Below are positions 1 to 7,600 of a stretch of DNA of 64,000 nucleotides, piece after piece (within the stretch, counting starts at the first letter, position 1; every line of letters starts with the position of its first letter). The stretch spans positions 69,527 through 133,526 of the forward strand of contig NZ_BMQL01000011.1 of the NCBI RefSeq assembly GCF_014648095.1, in the 5' to 3' direction. Below the pieces are notes generated by a model. The model was not told where the DNA came from. It searched no databases and saw only the letters and a program-made list of their open reading frames with translations. Position numbers and translations under genes: made by a program. This stretch comes from Deinococcus ruber. Its GTDB lineage: Bacteria; Deinococcota; Deinococci; Deinococcales; Deinococcaceae.

Positions 1-348
1 GGCTGTGCCGGCTTTCCTTTTAGGTACCGTCTTGCTGCGTTCCCGCCGCAGATATGGGAGCAGCGTCGGCGTGAAGTAGGGAAGAGCCGTGAGATTGGCG
101 ACGCTGGCGACGCTCGGAAGCGTCATCTGGGAGAACATTGCCAGTGTCGCGGTGTGCCACGCCTGGAAGGCTGCATTCTGCTCCACCACGATGCTGGGGA
201 GATGCAATTCGCCAACGGCGATCTCCTCACCGATGAAGCCGTTGAGTTTTCCTGTCTTCACGGCGTCAGTCAGGGCGAGGCTATACGAATGCCGCAACTC
301 GTCGGGAAGATCGAGGGTCGTGAGGTCAGCCCATACAGGTGTGGACAT
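1..348 (-). CDS. Hypothetical protein, cut by the window edge
   Basis: An open frame starts at ATG 348 and runs off the left edge without a stop (116 codons visible). A GGAG ribosome site lies about 8 bases before the ATG, and the start is 20 bases after the stop of the gene at 369-1250, so it reads as the last visible member of the minus-strand cluster. The protein begins MSTPVWADLTTLDLPDEL and ends, in the window, with a basic stretch (LRRERSKTVPKRK). I do not recognise a family and see no signal peptide or membrane segment. Confidence 0.6.
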   Translation of the reverse strand, partial: MSTPVWADLTTLDLPDELRHSYSLALTDAVKTGKLNGFIGEEIAVGELHLPSIVVEQNAAFQAWHTATLAMFSQMTLPSVASVANLTALPYFTPTLLPYLRRERSKTVPKRKAGTA

Positions 349-368
349 GCGAGGTGCTCCTTGGAACA

Positions 369-1250
369 TCAGAGGAAAGGGGAGGCTTCAGTTGCAGCGT
401 CCAGCGCGTGCAGCAGCTTCTGGTGGATTTTCTGGCTACAGAGGGTCCAGACCACTTCGAGGGTTGGGCTGGTGAGTCGCCGGAGGCGTTGGAGTTGCTG
501 CTCGTTTGGTGATTGGCTGCTCAGCACCATGATCCGTTGATCGCGGGTGAAGCGGTAGGGGTACAGGTGGGTGGTGAGGGCCACTGTGGGCGGAATGAAC
601 TCGAAGGTGAGAGGATCAGGCGGCTCCAGGTCCGGATTGACATACGGGAGCAGGAGTTGCCGTGCCTGCGCTTCAGCATGCTGCTCATGGGTGATGCTGC
701 GCTGCCTCAGCATGTCATCCAGGCTGCCTGGCAGCTCTCCTGCCGGTGTCAAGCTCGCAAGCGCCATCGCTTCATGTTCAGACAACGGCGCAATGTAGCG
801 GCTGGCCGGGTAACTGTAGTCAAAGAGGGTCTTCCAGGTGATCGGCGTGCAGACTTCCAGCGACAACACCGCCCGCTGTCCGGGCAAGTGCGGCGCAAGC
901 GCCGCTTTGAGATCGCTCAGGCTCGACAGCGACATCAGCGGATCGGGCGTCAACAGCATGACCGTCTGGAGTTCAACCTTCCGGCTCAGCACCATGAACC
1001 GGGTGGCCTGATCGCGCGTGAGCAGGGTGGCGTCGACTGGACTGGCATCCGCAGGCGTCGGCAGGTACCGGCGGCCCTGGCGCTCGGCCAGCTGCGTCCA
1101 CAGCGGATCGAGGTTCAGACCGGGTTGACTGGCAATGGCATTGAGGGCGCTGCCGCCGTTTTCCTGCTGGTACGCCTGAATGTCGTGGTAGAGCGCTGCG
1201 TGAATCAGTCCCGCGTCTCGGAGCAGTTGAACAGGGCCGTGTTCACTCAC
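369..1250 (-). CDS. GspE N-terminal (MshEN)-like protein without ATPase domain
   Basis: A 293-residue protein. The GTG start at 1250 overlaps the stop of the upstream gene by four bases (GTGA), which points to coupled translation. Two segments, residues about 5-110 and 165-280, have the pattern of the N-terminal domain of type II secretion or pilus ATPases: a helical LL..GLI start, an LP or VP stretch, then a region on past values such as LLTPDP. There is no Walker motif, so it is not a motor ATPase. The same kind of N-terminal region is present in the PilB of this window. A role as a stand-alone regulator or adaptor of the pilus motor is inference. Confidence 0.55.
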   Translation of the reverse strand: MSEHGPVQLLRDAGLIHAALYHDIQAYQQENGGSALNAIASQPGLNLDPLWTQLAERQGRRYLPTPADASPVDATLLTRDQATRFMVLSRKVELQTVMLLTPDPLMSLSSLSDLKAALAPHLPGQRAVLSLEVCTPITWKTLFDYSYPASRYIAPLSEHEAMALASLTPAGELPGSLDDMLRQRSITHEQHAEAQARQLLLPYVNPDLEPPDPLTFEFIPPTVALTTHLYPYRFTRDQRIMVLSSQSPNEQQLQRLRRLTSPTLEVVWTLCSQKIHQKLLHALDAATEASPFL

Positions 1251-2230
1251 AGGACCTCTCTGCCTGCGTAGCCGAGTGCTGCAATGGCGCGGGCGTGCTT
1301 CATCAAGACGGGGTTGGGCTTCTCGCCGGTCTGCAGGCCCATCTTGCGTTTGGTGCACTGATCGATGATCGCACGCATCACCGCGCCATTCAGATGGACA
1401 TCGCGTTCATTTCTGGGTTTGACCATGTCGTCATACACGAATTTGACGGTGGGTTGGCTGGGATACACCACACATCGTGACCCGGTTGGCATCTGCGTCA
1501 ACGCTTCGCGGAGCGCCACCATTTCCGCTGTGATCAGGTCACCGAGGTCCTGCTCGCCGTGGATGTCGACATAGCCGTTTCGTAGGACGAGTTCGCTGGG
1601 TGTATGAACGACCCAGCCCCAGTAGTTGCGGACGCCGTCACTCACGGCCGCTGAGTAGATGTGTGCGTCCACTCCGATGGGTTGTTTCGGGACCTCACCG
1701 CGCTCGAAAAGACTCAGCACATCCTGCCACAGCGCCGTTTCACGCCCCGCTGGGGCCGAACGAATCAGTGAGTAGCGTTCGCGCTCGATGAAGGTGCGCA
1801 GTTCCTCGTCCTGGCGGTAGGTGCGGATGAGGTTGATCAGCGGCGCACTGTTGTGGTGCACGAAGATGGTGCGGTCTTTCTGCGCGAATTTGGCGATCTC
1901 GACCACGACCTGTCGCCAGATGTCCGGATGTTCGATGAACACACTGGTGAAGCGGGCGCTCGGCATGCCGTGCTGCCGGAATGTCCGGAAGAGCGTGAGT
2001 TGGCGCTGATCGAGATGCAGGTAGATGTGTTCGGTCGCCTGCCGTTTCTGGGTGTGGAGTGGCGGTGTCGACGCGAGCTGGGTGCCGCTGTCGGTGTCCG
2101 CGGGCGAACTGCCGAAGAGCGTCCGGACGTCCGGAGGACTGGGCTGCTGCTCGGGCGTGTCGACGCTCGGTGCGGGTGTGTGCGAGACGCTGGGGGCGCT
2201 TGAAGTTGAGGGCGTGACTGATGTGGTCAT
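1247..2230 (-). CDS. RNase H-fold protein with lost catalytic residues
   Basis: A 327-residue protein. ATG 2230 has an AGGAG ribosome site five bases upstream. Residues 1-75 are a Pro/Ser/Thr-rich linker. The C-terminal half resembles RNase HI: AAVSDG gives the first Asp, ITAEMVALREAL the Glu, but the place of the third acid reads YPSQ and the last segment (KPNPVLMKHARAIAALG) lacks the final Asp. It probably binds nucleic acid or protein without cleaving RNA; this is inference. It ends in a GTGA overlap with the next gene, and it lies inside the 3' part of the frame of the upstream HTH gene. Confidence 0.65.
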   Translation of the reverse strand: MTTSVTPSTSSAPSVSHTPAPSVDTPEQQPSPPDVRTLFGSSPADTDSGTQLASTPPLHTQKRQATEHIYLHLDQRQLTLFRTFRQHGMPSARFTSVFIEHPDIWRQVVVEIAKFAQKDRTIFVHHNSAPLINLIRTYRQDEELRTFIERERYSLIRSAPAGRETALWQDVLSLFERGEVPKQPIGVDAHIYSAAVSDGVRNYWGWVVHTPSELVLRNGYVDIHGEQDLGDLITAEMVALREALTQMPTGSRCVVYPSQPTVKFVYDDMVKPRNERDVHLNGAVMRAIIDQCTKRKMGLQTGEKPNPVLMKHARAIAALGYAGREVL

Positions 2231-3041
2231 AGAGTCTCCTGGGGGCCTGGGTGGGTGCCGGGGCACTGGTTCCCTCTGGTACAGACACAGACACTGTCGG
2301 CGCGGGGCGAGGTGCGGGGCGGCGGGACGTGTGCTGCGGGCGTGGGGCCTGCCGCTGCGGGCGCACGGCACGTTCGGGCAGCTGTGAAGCAGGTGCTGGC
2401 CGCAGCAGGGTCGTGACGCCCTGAGCGAACTGGAACAGCTGCAGATGTCCGCAGCTGCGCTGACTCAGCAGGCCCTGTTCGGTTAGGTGCGCCAGGATCT
2501 CCTTGGTCGCCATGACGTCGAATTCCATCGCCTCAGCCACAGCCAGCGCGGTGACGGTGCCGTTGAAGGTGAGGGTGCCCTTCTTGTCCTTGCGGGGTGT
2601 CAGCAGGTGGGTGAGGTGCTGCCGCTGGTCGGTCGTGAGATGCCACATGCCCATGTCCCGCTGTGTGACCTGCAGGATCTGGGTATTGCCGTTCGTGGCG
2701 CGTTGCACCTGAAGCCGCTCACACAGGCTCTGGAGCAGACGAACTGGCAGGCGGAGTGCAGTAATCACCCGTGAAACAGAATTGTTGGTTCGCTGATCGT
2801 GGAGGTACGTCAGCAGATACTGCTCGTAATGGGCCCAGAATTTTGCCTCACGGCTGCTGAGCATGTGGTAATACACGCCCCGCACCACGGTCTGACCGCT
2901 CTCGCCGAGTTGCTTGAGGGCGGCGCGGACGTGTCTGACAGAAATTTTCAGGCGCGCTGCCAACTGGCTGGTGGTCAATCCCGCCTCCGGCGCCGTGAGT
3001 AAGGCGGCTTCTACCAGGTGGGTGGTGGAGACGGACGTCAT
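1740..3041 (-). CDS. HTH protein; open frame overlaps the next gene
   Basis: Starts at ATG 3041. Residues about 1-60 form a winged-helix-like domain (GLTTSQLAARLKISVRHVR), and a second possible wHTH lies near residues 155-205 (ALAVAEAMEFDVMATKEIL). From residue about 215 the protein is Pro/Arg-rich. No stop occurs before 1740, so the frame overlaps the RNase H-like gene by 491 bases, where its translation is Arg/His-rich and looks like a shadow. Either the real protein uses this odd overlap, or a +1 shift at a CCCCC run (2239-2243) joins HTH and RNase H parts into one protein of about 595 residues. The N-terminal 260 residues are well supported. Confidence 0.6.
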   Translation of the reverse strand: MTSVSTTHLVEAALLTAPEAGLTTSQLAARLKISVRHVRAALKQLGESGQTVVRGVYYHMLSSREAKFWAHYEQYLLTYLHDQRTNNSVSRVITALRLPVRLLQSLCERLQVQRATNGNTQILQVTQRDMGMWHLTTDQRQHLTHLLTPRKDKKGTLTFNGTVTALAVAEAMEFDVMATKEILAHLTEQGLLSQRSCGHLQLFQFAQGVTTLLRPAPASQLPERAVRPQRQAPRPQHTSRRPAPRPAPTVSVSVPEGTSAPAPTQAPRRLYDHISHALNFKRPQRLAHTRTERRHARAAAQSSGRPDALRQFARGHRQRHPARVDTATPHPETAGDRTHLPASRSAPTHALPDIPAARHAERPLHQCVHRTSGHLATGRGRDRQIRAERPHHLRAPQQCAADQPHPHLPPGRGTAHLHRARTLLTDSFGPSGA

Positions 3042-3148
3042 GCAGTTACCCTGGCGTTTCTCATGTACAAAGTCACTGACGATGGTTTTTTGTTGTCTCA
3101 GACGAAGTATTTCATCGATCTACTATTTTCTATTAAGGTGGTTTTTCT

Positions 3149-3234
3149 CTCATCTGTAAGTTTGGAGTCCCGTCAGATGAGAGTTTTCTCATCTGACGGA
3201 GTCTTTCGTAAGTTTGGCACCGTGAAAAGATGAG
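3149..3234. promoter_or_regulatory. Operator-like cluster of ATCTGA repeats
   Basis: An AT-rich 486-base gap separates the divergent genes at 3041 and 3528. It holds a perfect 12-base inverted repeat, CCGTCAGATGAG at 3170-3181 and CTCATCTGACGG at 3188-3199, loop six bases. Further half sites are CTCATCTG at 3149-3156 and AGATGAG at 3228-3234, and TAAGTTTGG occurs twice (3157, 3209). The arrangement suits a regulator with two-fold symmetry. No convincing gene lies in the gap. Confidence 0.5.
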
Positions 3235-3527
3235 AGCGAGTTCCAGGGGAACGGAAGATCATGCACTTTCGTCAGGAGAAGACGGTCAATGACAGAAGTA
3301 ATACCCCCATTGTCAGAGCCGGACTGATAAGATGAGGAGAAAAGTGAGAAAAAGATTAGTAAAACAGCCGTATATAAAGAATATGAGCGCCATGTGATAC
3401 TCATATTCCATGATCTAGCCTTTCTTAAACCGTTTCGAGCCCTAAAAAATAGCTTTATGAGAAGCACTACACCCAATGACTCGAAAAGTGTTCAAAGTAC
3501 CGCAATGCCGCTCTCTATACTCTGCCC

Positions 3528-4844
3528 GTGGATCTTCCGCCTCCTCCCCGCACCGCCTGGCACGACACTTACCAGCGTCTCGTCTTCGATACACTCACAT
3601 CCTCGCGTTACGTCCTGGATCAACAGGGTCAACAGGCAACTGTCACCCTCCCAGGTCTTTTCCCAAGCACTACCCTCGACATCGACGTGCCGGGCGATCA
3701 TCTTCATCTGGTGAGTCGCGGGCACACCCTGCAGGTGACCAGTCAAGCTGGGCCGCTCCATGTCAACGTCATGACCGTCCAGAGCGGAGGAAAGGCACGC
3801 CTCGCGGTTGATGTGTATCCAGCCTCTACCTGGCTACCCTATCAGCCGCCTGCAGGCGTTCCCTGTGCCCTGGGACAAGGCGGGACGAACGTGAGCTATC
3901 AAGCACCCACGTTCGCCTCTGGCGAGATCGGCTTCTATCTGGCTCAGATTGACCCGCAGACCCTCAGTCCGATCAAGGTCATTCAGCACAATGCAGACGC
4001 GCTCTTTCCTCTAGCGAGCACCTTCAAGGCCATGACGCTGTGGGGTGCGCTGCGCGACGTGGATGCCGGACGACTTACGCTCAACCAGATGTACGATGTC
4101 ACCCTCCGGAACCGGAGTATCGAGGCGTATCAACCCGGCCCTCGTACTCTCCTGAATCTGCTCCAGCAGATGATCAAGCGCAGCGAAAATACCGCGGCCG
4201 ATATCGTTCAGGGTGCCGTCGGCGCCGAGCGACTGCAGCAACTGGTGACCTCACAGGGCAGCTGCAATACCACCGTTCGGATCAGCACCAAAGCGTGGTG
4301 GGCCGCGCAGGGTGGTCTGCTCCCGGATGTCTTCGGGACGTCCTTGCCGACCGGTGCTGCCGCCTACTTTGCTGCCCCCGATGCTGATCAGGCACAGACA
4401 GCCGCCCAGGCCATCCAGTCGGCCATGAATTTCACGCCGTCGCAGGTCGATGACAACCTCAATCGTTACTTCTCGAGCAGCCTTTACAGTCCGCAACTCG
4501 ATGTGCAGCTTCAGAATCACAGCACGGCCCGAGAATGGGCCGCCTTAATCGCACGTCTGTACCTGAAAAACGGTTTGTCAGACAGCAGTCAGACACTCCT
4601 CCGTACCATCATGTCCAGTGGTTGTTGTACCAAACCGGGGCCTCAATACTGGGGAAGCAAAGCTGGAAGTGGCTGGAGACTCCTAACGATGAGCGGCCTT
4701 CTTCAAGTGAATGGCTCTTTTTATGTTTATTCTTACCTGAATCATGGGAGTGATATTATGGATACCGACCATTTAGAGGGCCAACTCCCACAGGTAAGCG
4801 CATACATTCTCAGTAGTATTCAGCGGTTACAGCCTAGGCCATAA
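3528..4844 (+). CDS. Serine beta-lactamase-fold hydrolase (class A-like)
   Basis: A 438-residue protein. The GTG start follows TATACT (3516-3521) by six bases, so the mRNA is probably leaderless. The C-terminal 290 residues carry the three beta-lactamase/transpeptidase motifs: STFK (SxxK) in FPLASTFKAM, SEN in KRSENTAAD (SDN-like), and KAG in WGSKAGSGW (KTG-like). Residues 1-120 are a separate domain I do not recognise. No signal peptide is visible at this start. It may be a peptidoglycan-related hydrolase rather than a resistance enzyme. Its TAA overlaps the ATG of the next gene by one base (TAATG), so the two are likely co-translated. Confidence 0.75.
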   Translation: MDLPPPPRTAWHDTYQRLVFDTLTSSRYVLDQQGQQATVTLPGLFPSTTLDIDVPGDHLHLVSRGHTLQVTSQAGPLHVNVMTVQSGGKARLAVDVYPASTWLPYQPPAGVPCALGQGGTNVSYQAPTFASGEIGFYLAQIDPQTLSPIKVIQHNADALFPLASTFKAMTLWGALRDVDAGRLTLNQMYDVTLRNRSIEAYQPGPRTLLNLLQQMIKRSENTAADIVQGAVGAERLQQLVTSQGSCNTTVRISTKAWWAAQGGLLPDVFGTSLPTGAAAYFAAPDADQAQTAAQAIQSAMNFTPSQVDDNLNRYFSSSLYSPQLDVQLQNHSTAREWAALIARLYLKNGLSDSSQTLLRTIMSSGCCTKPGPQYWGSKAGSGWRLLTMSGLLQVNGSFYVYSYLNHGSDIMDTDHLEGQLPQVSAYILSSIQRLQPRP

Positions 4845-7600
4845 TGATGCAGCGCACGGTCATGGTGCGGGCACGCATTCTCGACGAGATACAGGCGTCT
4901 CCGCACCGCGTCGTCCTCATTTACGGCCCGCTCGCCTATGGCAAGTCGGTCGTGATGCGTCAACTCGCTGAAGTACTGTCCGACCGTGTCCGGTGTATTG
5001 CGGAGAGTGGCATGTCCTCCGAGCAGATTCTGGCGAGCGTGACGAAAGCCGCCGGCGCTGAAACCCTCACGGCGATCCCTCTTCCTCCCAGCGGCACGCT
5101 CACGGTCCTGATTGAGCAAGCGTATCTGCTCGATCAGGCGGTGATGGCCCAACTCCTGTCCCTCATGCTTCAGGGACCCAAACACCTGCACTGGGTCGTC
5201 GAACTGCGCTCCTTGCGGATTCCAGGGCTCCAGATGGTGATGGGGAGTCTGTTGATCGTCGGCCCGGAGGAACTGCGTTTTCAGGCAGATGAGTTGCTGG
5301 CATGGCAGCCACAACTTGCTGGACAGCTCAAGAAGCTGAGTGACGATTTCGGCGGCTGGCCGTTTGTGGCAGCCCATGCAACGCTCCCGATCTTCGATGA
5401 AGACGAGTTATTTCAGGATCTGATCGCGACGCTCCCACCAGATTTGCAGGGCGCGCTGCGCACCCTGCAGACAGGGGCAGATTGGGAAACCTTCAGTGCA
5501 CGTCATCCTGCCTGGGTGGTGACGTTGCTGCAAGCTGGCTTGCCGGTCTTTGAGCAGCGGCGTGTCCTGGTCCCCCTTCCAGCCCTTCAGACATTCCTTC
5601 AGCAGTTGCCCCCTCAGACATACGGCTCGTTTGACCAGATGTACTTGGTCCTCCAGAGCACGTTCCATGAGAAAGGCGCCCTGGCGGTCGTACCGCTGCT
5701 GAGCGTGATCGAATGGGACACGCTGACCCGCGCTCAACGCCACCTGTTGATCACGCTCACTCAAGACATTCCGCTTTCGATTCTTCCGTCAGGTGTCCTC
5801 GACGGTCTAGCCTATACAGCCGCACAGTCTGGTCATTTGGAACGCGCCACCCAGATGGCACAGTGGCAGATCGATCAGCGCCAGGCCACATTTGGCTCCT
5901 TTGAGGCACTGATGATTGTCGCTGAGCATCGCCAGAACACCTTTCCCCGGTACATGGAATATCTGCAGCGCTGTCAACAGCTGGCTCACACCACGCGTGA
6001 CCACTTCAGAGTTCACATCCAGCAGGCCTACGCGCACCATATGAAGCAGGAAGCCAAGCAGATGCTGGTCAGCGTCCGGGAGGCGCGAAAGTACACGGAA
6101 GAACTGGTGCACAGGAAGGTGGTCTGTGAGCAGTTCGAAGTACTGGCCTATTCACAACTGTCGGATATGCAAGGGATCGAGCGGGCCTACAAGCGTGCGA
6201 GCGCGCTGATGGAATCCAGATCGACGCCTGAATTTCGAGATATGCAGAGCTGGGTTGCTGAAAGTTTCAAAGACGCTGGCAGATACCGTGAGGGTCTCCG
6301 CATTCTGGATGAAGCGTATCCGGAAGTCGCGCCCGGTGACAGTTCGGCCAGTTCCGCGTTCGGCACGTTCAACCGCGCACTGCTGCACATGGAACTGGGA
6401 GAATACACGCAGGCGCTGATATACATGCAGCAGGCACGGGAACGGCTCGAGCGTGCGCAGCGAAAAATGTCGCTCATCATGCCGTTGACATTTACGGTGT
6501 GGCTCCTGTGGCGCACACATGCTGAGTTGGCGATCATCGAGCAGGCAGTGGACGAACTGCGCCGCAGTGTCGCGGAGTATTGGTCGTCTCCCTGGCAGGA
6601 GAGCGAAGCGGCCTCGTTTCTCCCAGTCGCTGAAGGGGTGCTGGCCATGGCGCAGCATCAACCACAGCGAGCATTGGAGCATTTCTCAGCCGTTCGCACG
6701 AAGAATGCAGAGATGTATGACACAGTCCTGCTCGCATGGATCATGGTGTGCCAGCTCCATTACGATGCTGGAAGCTTAGAACGTGGTCATCTTGAACAGC
6801 TGCTGAGCTTCTCTCAAAGCCGCCTGACGGGCAACGACGCAGCGCTGGCGATGTATGGCGTGCGCCATCACCGCCAGCTGTTGGAGTTCTGTGCCGAGCA
6901 GGGTTGGGAGACCTCCCGGCTGCAGACAGCCCTCCTCCGGGGGTCTGTCCGCGTGCTTCAGCTGAATGAACTGCAAGTTGAAGAGAGTGTGTGGCAGGAT
7001 GGCGGTTTGCTCAAACTCACGCCGTTCGAGCGCGTGACACTCGCGTATCTGTTTTCTCAGCAGCGCGCTGTTGCTGTGACACCTGAGCAGCTGAAACGTG
7101 ACCTGTTCCAGGCATGGGGGCTGGGTACGATCAAATCACATCTGTCACACCTTCGCGCCAAACTACGTCGCGACGCACCAGAGGTACTGCCGCTGTTGAC
7201 AGGTCAGCGCCGATCGTCCCTGCAAGTTGCCGTGCAGAGTGATCTGTTGCCCAGTTCTCAGGAGCTGCCGTTGAGTGTTCATCTGCGGCATTTGCGGGCG
7301 CTCGACGCCTATGAGAAGCTGGAGGGCGAATGGATACGCGAAGTGCGGGAGAGGATTGCTCATCAGGCCCGCCAGGCAGTAACGCGCTTGCCATCCAGCC
7401 AGCAACTGCGCGGCCGACTGGAGTTACTGCTTCTGCTGCCGGACGATCCACAGGTGATGCAGTCATTACTGTCGCTGCCCAGTCCACCTGGTTGGCTGAT
7501 TGATCTGCTGGAACGTCTGAATCAGAAACCAAAATATCGCACTGAGCTTCTGGCAGCCGCACTTGTGGATGCCGAGAAATTCAGCTATCAGCAACCTTGA
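4844..7600 (+). CDS. STAND/TPR transcriptional regulator
   Basis: A 918-residue MalT-like protein. Residues 28-36 form a P-loop (GPLAYGKS), followed by an NTPase region. Residues about 330-640 are helical repeats of TPR kind (for example FNRALLHMELGEYTQALIYM). Near residue 720 a winged-helix-like region follows (LTPFERVTLAYLF, LGTIKSHLSHLRAKLRRD), the usual place of the DNA-binding part in SARP/BTAD-type regulators. The start overlaps the stop of the serine hydrolase gene. Its 3' end overlaps that of the convergent regulator by 20 bases. Ligand and targets are unknown; a role in control of the pilus genes is inference from position. Confidence 0.7.
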   Translation: MMQRTVMVRARILDEIQASPHRVVLIYGPLAYGKSVVMRQLAEVLSDRVRCIAESGMSSEQILASVTKAAGAETLTAIPLPPSGTLTVLIEQAYLLDQAVMAQLLSLMLQGPKHLHWVVELRSLRIPGLQMVMGSLLIVGPEELRFQADELLAWQPQLAGQLKKLSDDFGGWPFVAAHATLPIFDEDELFQDLIATLPPDLQGALRTLQTGADWETFSARHPAWVVTLLQAGLPVFEQRRVLVPLPALQTFLQQLPPQTYGSFDQMYLVLQSTFHEKGALAVVPLLSVIEWDTLTRAQRHLLITLTQDIPLSILPSGVLDGLAYTAAQSGHLERATQMAQWQIDQRQATFGSFEALMIVAEHRQNTFPRYMEYLQRCQQLAHTTRDHFRVHIQQAYAHHMKQEAKQMLVSVREARKYTEELVHRKVVCEQFEVLAYSQLSDMQGIERAYKRASALMESRSTPEFRDMQSWVAESFKDAGRYREGLRILDEAYPEVAPGDSSASSAFGTFNRALLHMELGEYTQALIYMQQARERLERAQRKMSLIMPLTFTVWLLWRTHAELAIIEQAVDELRRSVAEYWSSPWQESEAASFLPVAEGVLAMAQHQPQRALEHFSAVRTKNAEMYDTVLLAWIMVCQLHYDAGSLERGHLEQLLSFSQSRLTGNDAALAMYGVRHHRQLLEFCAEQGWETSRLQTALLRGSVRVLQLNELQVEESVWQDGGLLKLTPFERVTLAYLFSQQRAVAVTPEQLKRDLFQAWGLGTIKSHLSHLRAKLRRDAPEVLPLLTGQRRSSLQVAVQSDLLPSSQELPLSVHLRHLRALDAYEKLEGEWIREVRERIAHQARQAVTRLPSSQQLRGRLELLLLLPDDPQVMQSLLSLPSPPGWLIDLLERLNQKPKYRTELLAAALVDAEKFSYQQP

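Noticed and set aside
3189..3476. A 95-codon frame on the minus strand in the gap before the serine hydrolase gene
   Set aside because: It covers the palindrome cluster, has no ribosome site, and its composition is that of AT-rich non-coding DNA.
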